The position numbers were made by a program, and so were the translations under genes. Shown piece by piece: positions 35,972 through 36,184 of a DNA stretch of 36,184 nucleotides. The stretch's first letter is position 1, and every line of letters begins with the position of its first letter. Under the pieces are notes generated by a model that was not told where the DNA came from, searched no databases, and saw nothing but the letters and a program-made list of their open reading frames with translations. Source of the DNA: Micromonospora sp. HK10 (GTDB lineage: Bacteria; Actinomycetota; Actinomycetes; Mycobacteriales; Micromonosporaceae); assembly GCF_000982955.1 (NCBI RefSeq), contig NZ_KQ058725.1, positions 1-36,184 on the forward strand, written 5' to 3'.

Positions 35972-36184
35972 CTACCCGCCTGGCCTACCCGTCGGGACCG
36001 GCGTCATGCCTGCGCCCTCGTCCGGTGCCGGAGTCCGGCCGGCCACGCCGCCCGGGTCCTGCGACGCGGCCGGCCGTTGCCGCCGGGCGAGGGCCTTGAG
36101 CAGCGACTCGCGTACCGGCAGCCCGCCCGCGGTGGCCGGCGCATCCGCCACACCGGCGGGTCGGGTGTCACCAACCCGGCGGTC
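35972..36184 (-). CDS. C-terminal end of an unidentified protein (partial)
   Basis: The frame is open from the window edge (first codon 36182-36184) to TAG 35972-35974, 70 codons. The end has VRESLLKALARRQRP, then a Pro/Gly-rich tail MTPVPTGRPGG. The strand and the position before L36 suggest a real gene 3' end, but the part in view is too short and low in complexity to name. Confidence 0.45.
   Translation of the reverse strand, partial: DRRVGDTRPAGVADAPATAGGLPVRESLLKALARRQRPAASQDPGGVAGRTPAPDEGAGMTPVPTGRPGG

Noticed and set aside
35939..35999. Zur box before L36
   Set aside because: No AT-rich palindrome of the TGAAAATCATTTTCA kind is present in this GC-rich segment.

Overview
The window is very GC-rich (most third codon positions G or C), uses many GTG starts, and carries secreted carbohydrate-active enzymes, LacI/TetR/MarR regulators and a DinB-type enzyme. 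This fits an actinomycete of the Micromonospora/Streptomyces kind. I infer a member of the Micromonosporaceae from general character only; no rRNA is present to prove it. It is a chromosomal stretch without phage, transposon, tRNA, rRNA or CRISPR.

Layout. 1-2939: a lytic polysaccharide monooxygenase (cut by the left edge), divergent from a modular arabinofuranosidase-like glycosidase with a cellulose-binding module. 3009-3120: 20-bp palindromic tandem repeats. 3131-4009: PAP2-type phosphatase. 4108-6197: MarR regulator and DHA2-type MFS exporter overlapping by 4 bp, divergent from a TetR gene. 6301-10572: five co-oriented genes (TetR, MmcQ/YjbR, GNAT, LtrA, and an SRPBCC protein fused to a membrane segment and a CBM-like domain). 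Each has a TANNNT-like box about 6-7 bases before its start codon, as expected for leaderless mRNAs. 10664-12055: secreted DNRLRE plus GH26-like protein.

12261-20911 is the main carbohydrate locus. It holds a lacI gene, an ABC sugar importer (lipoprotein binding protein and two permeases) and a GH13 alpha-glucosidase on the minus strand, and a secreted GH87-like beta-helix glucanase divergent from lacI. The likely scheme is extracellular alpha-glucan cleavage, oligosaccharide import, intracellular hydrolysis and LacI repression. A terminator after lacI, a 15-bp-stem hairpin after the binding-protein gene and a terminator after GH13 define the transcription units.

20972-26684: a large soluble poly-HAMP hybrid histidine kinase whose DNA repeats with an exact 276-bp period, then a SigB/SigF-type sigma factor. 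26928-29371: DinB protein, and an AurF-like diiron oxygenase divergent from a TetR plus DUF4873 pair, with a palindromic operator between them. 29392-32220: a YdcF-like gene broken by an in-frame TAG, a family 2 glycosyltransferase and a membrane-anchored unknown protein. 32270-34849: a secreted protein with two discoidin domains and a beta-helix. 35030-36184: a short-chain dehydrogenase, a 40-residue cysteine-free ribosomal protein L36, and the end of an unidentified gene.

Most notable: a 52-bp tandem repeat that fills the tetR-mmcQ gap and carries the downstream start codon and -10 box only in its last copy; the in-frame stop in the YdcF gene; the glucan-use locus; the diiron oxygenase locus; and the SRPBCC-TM-CBM fusion.
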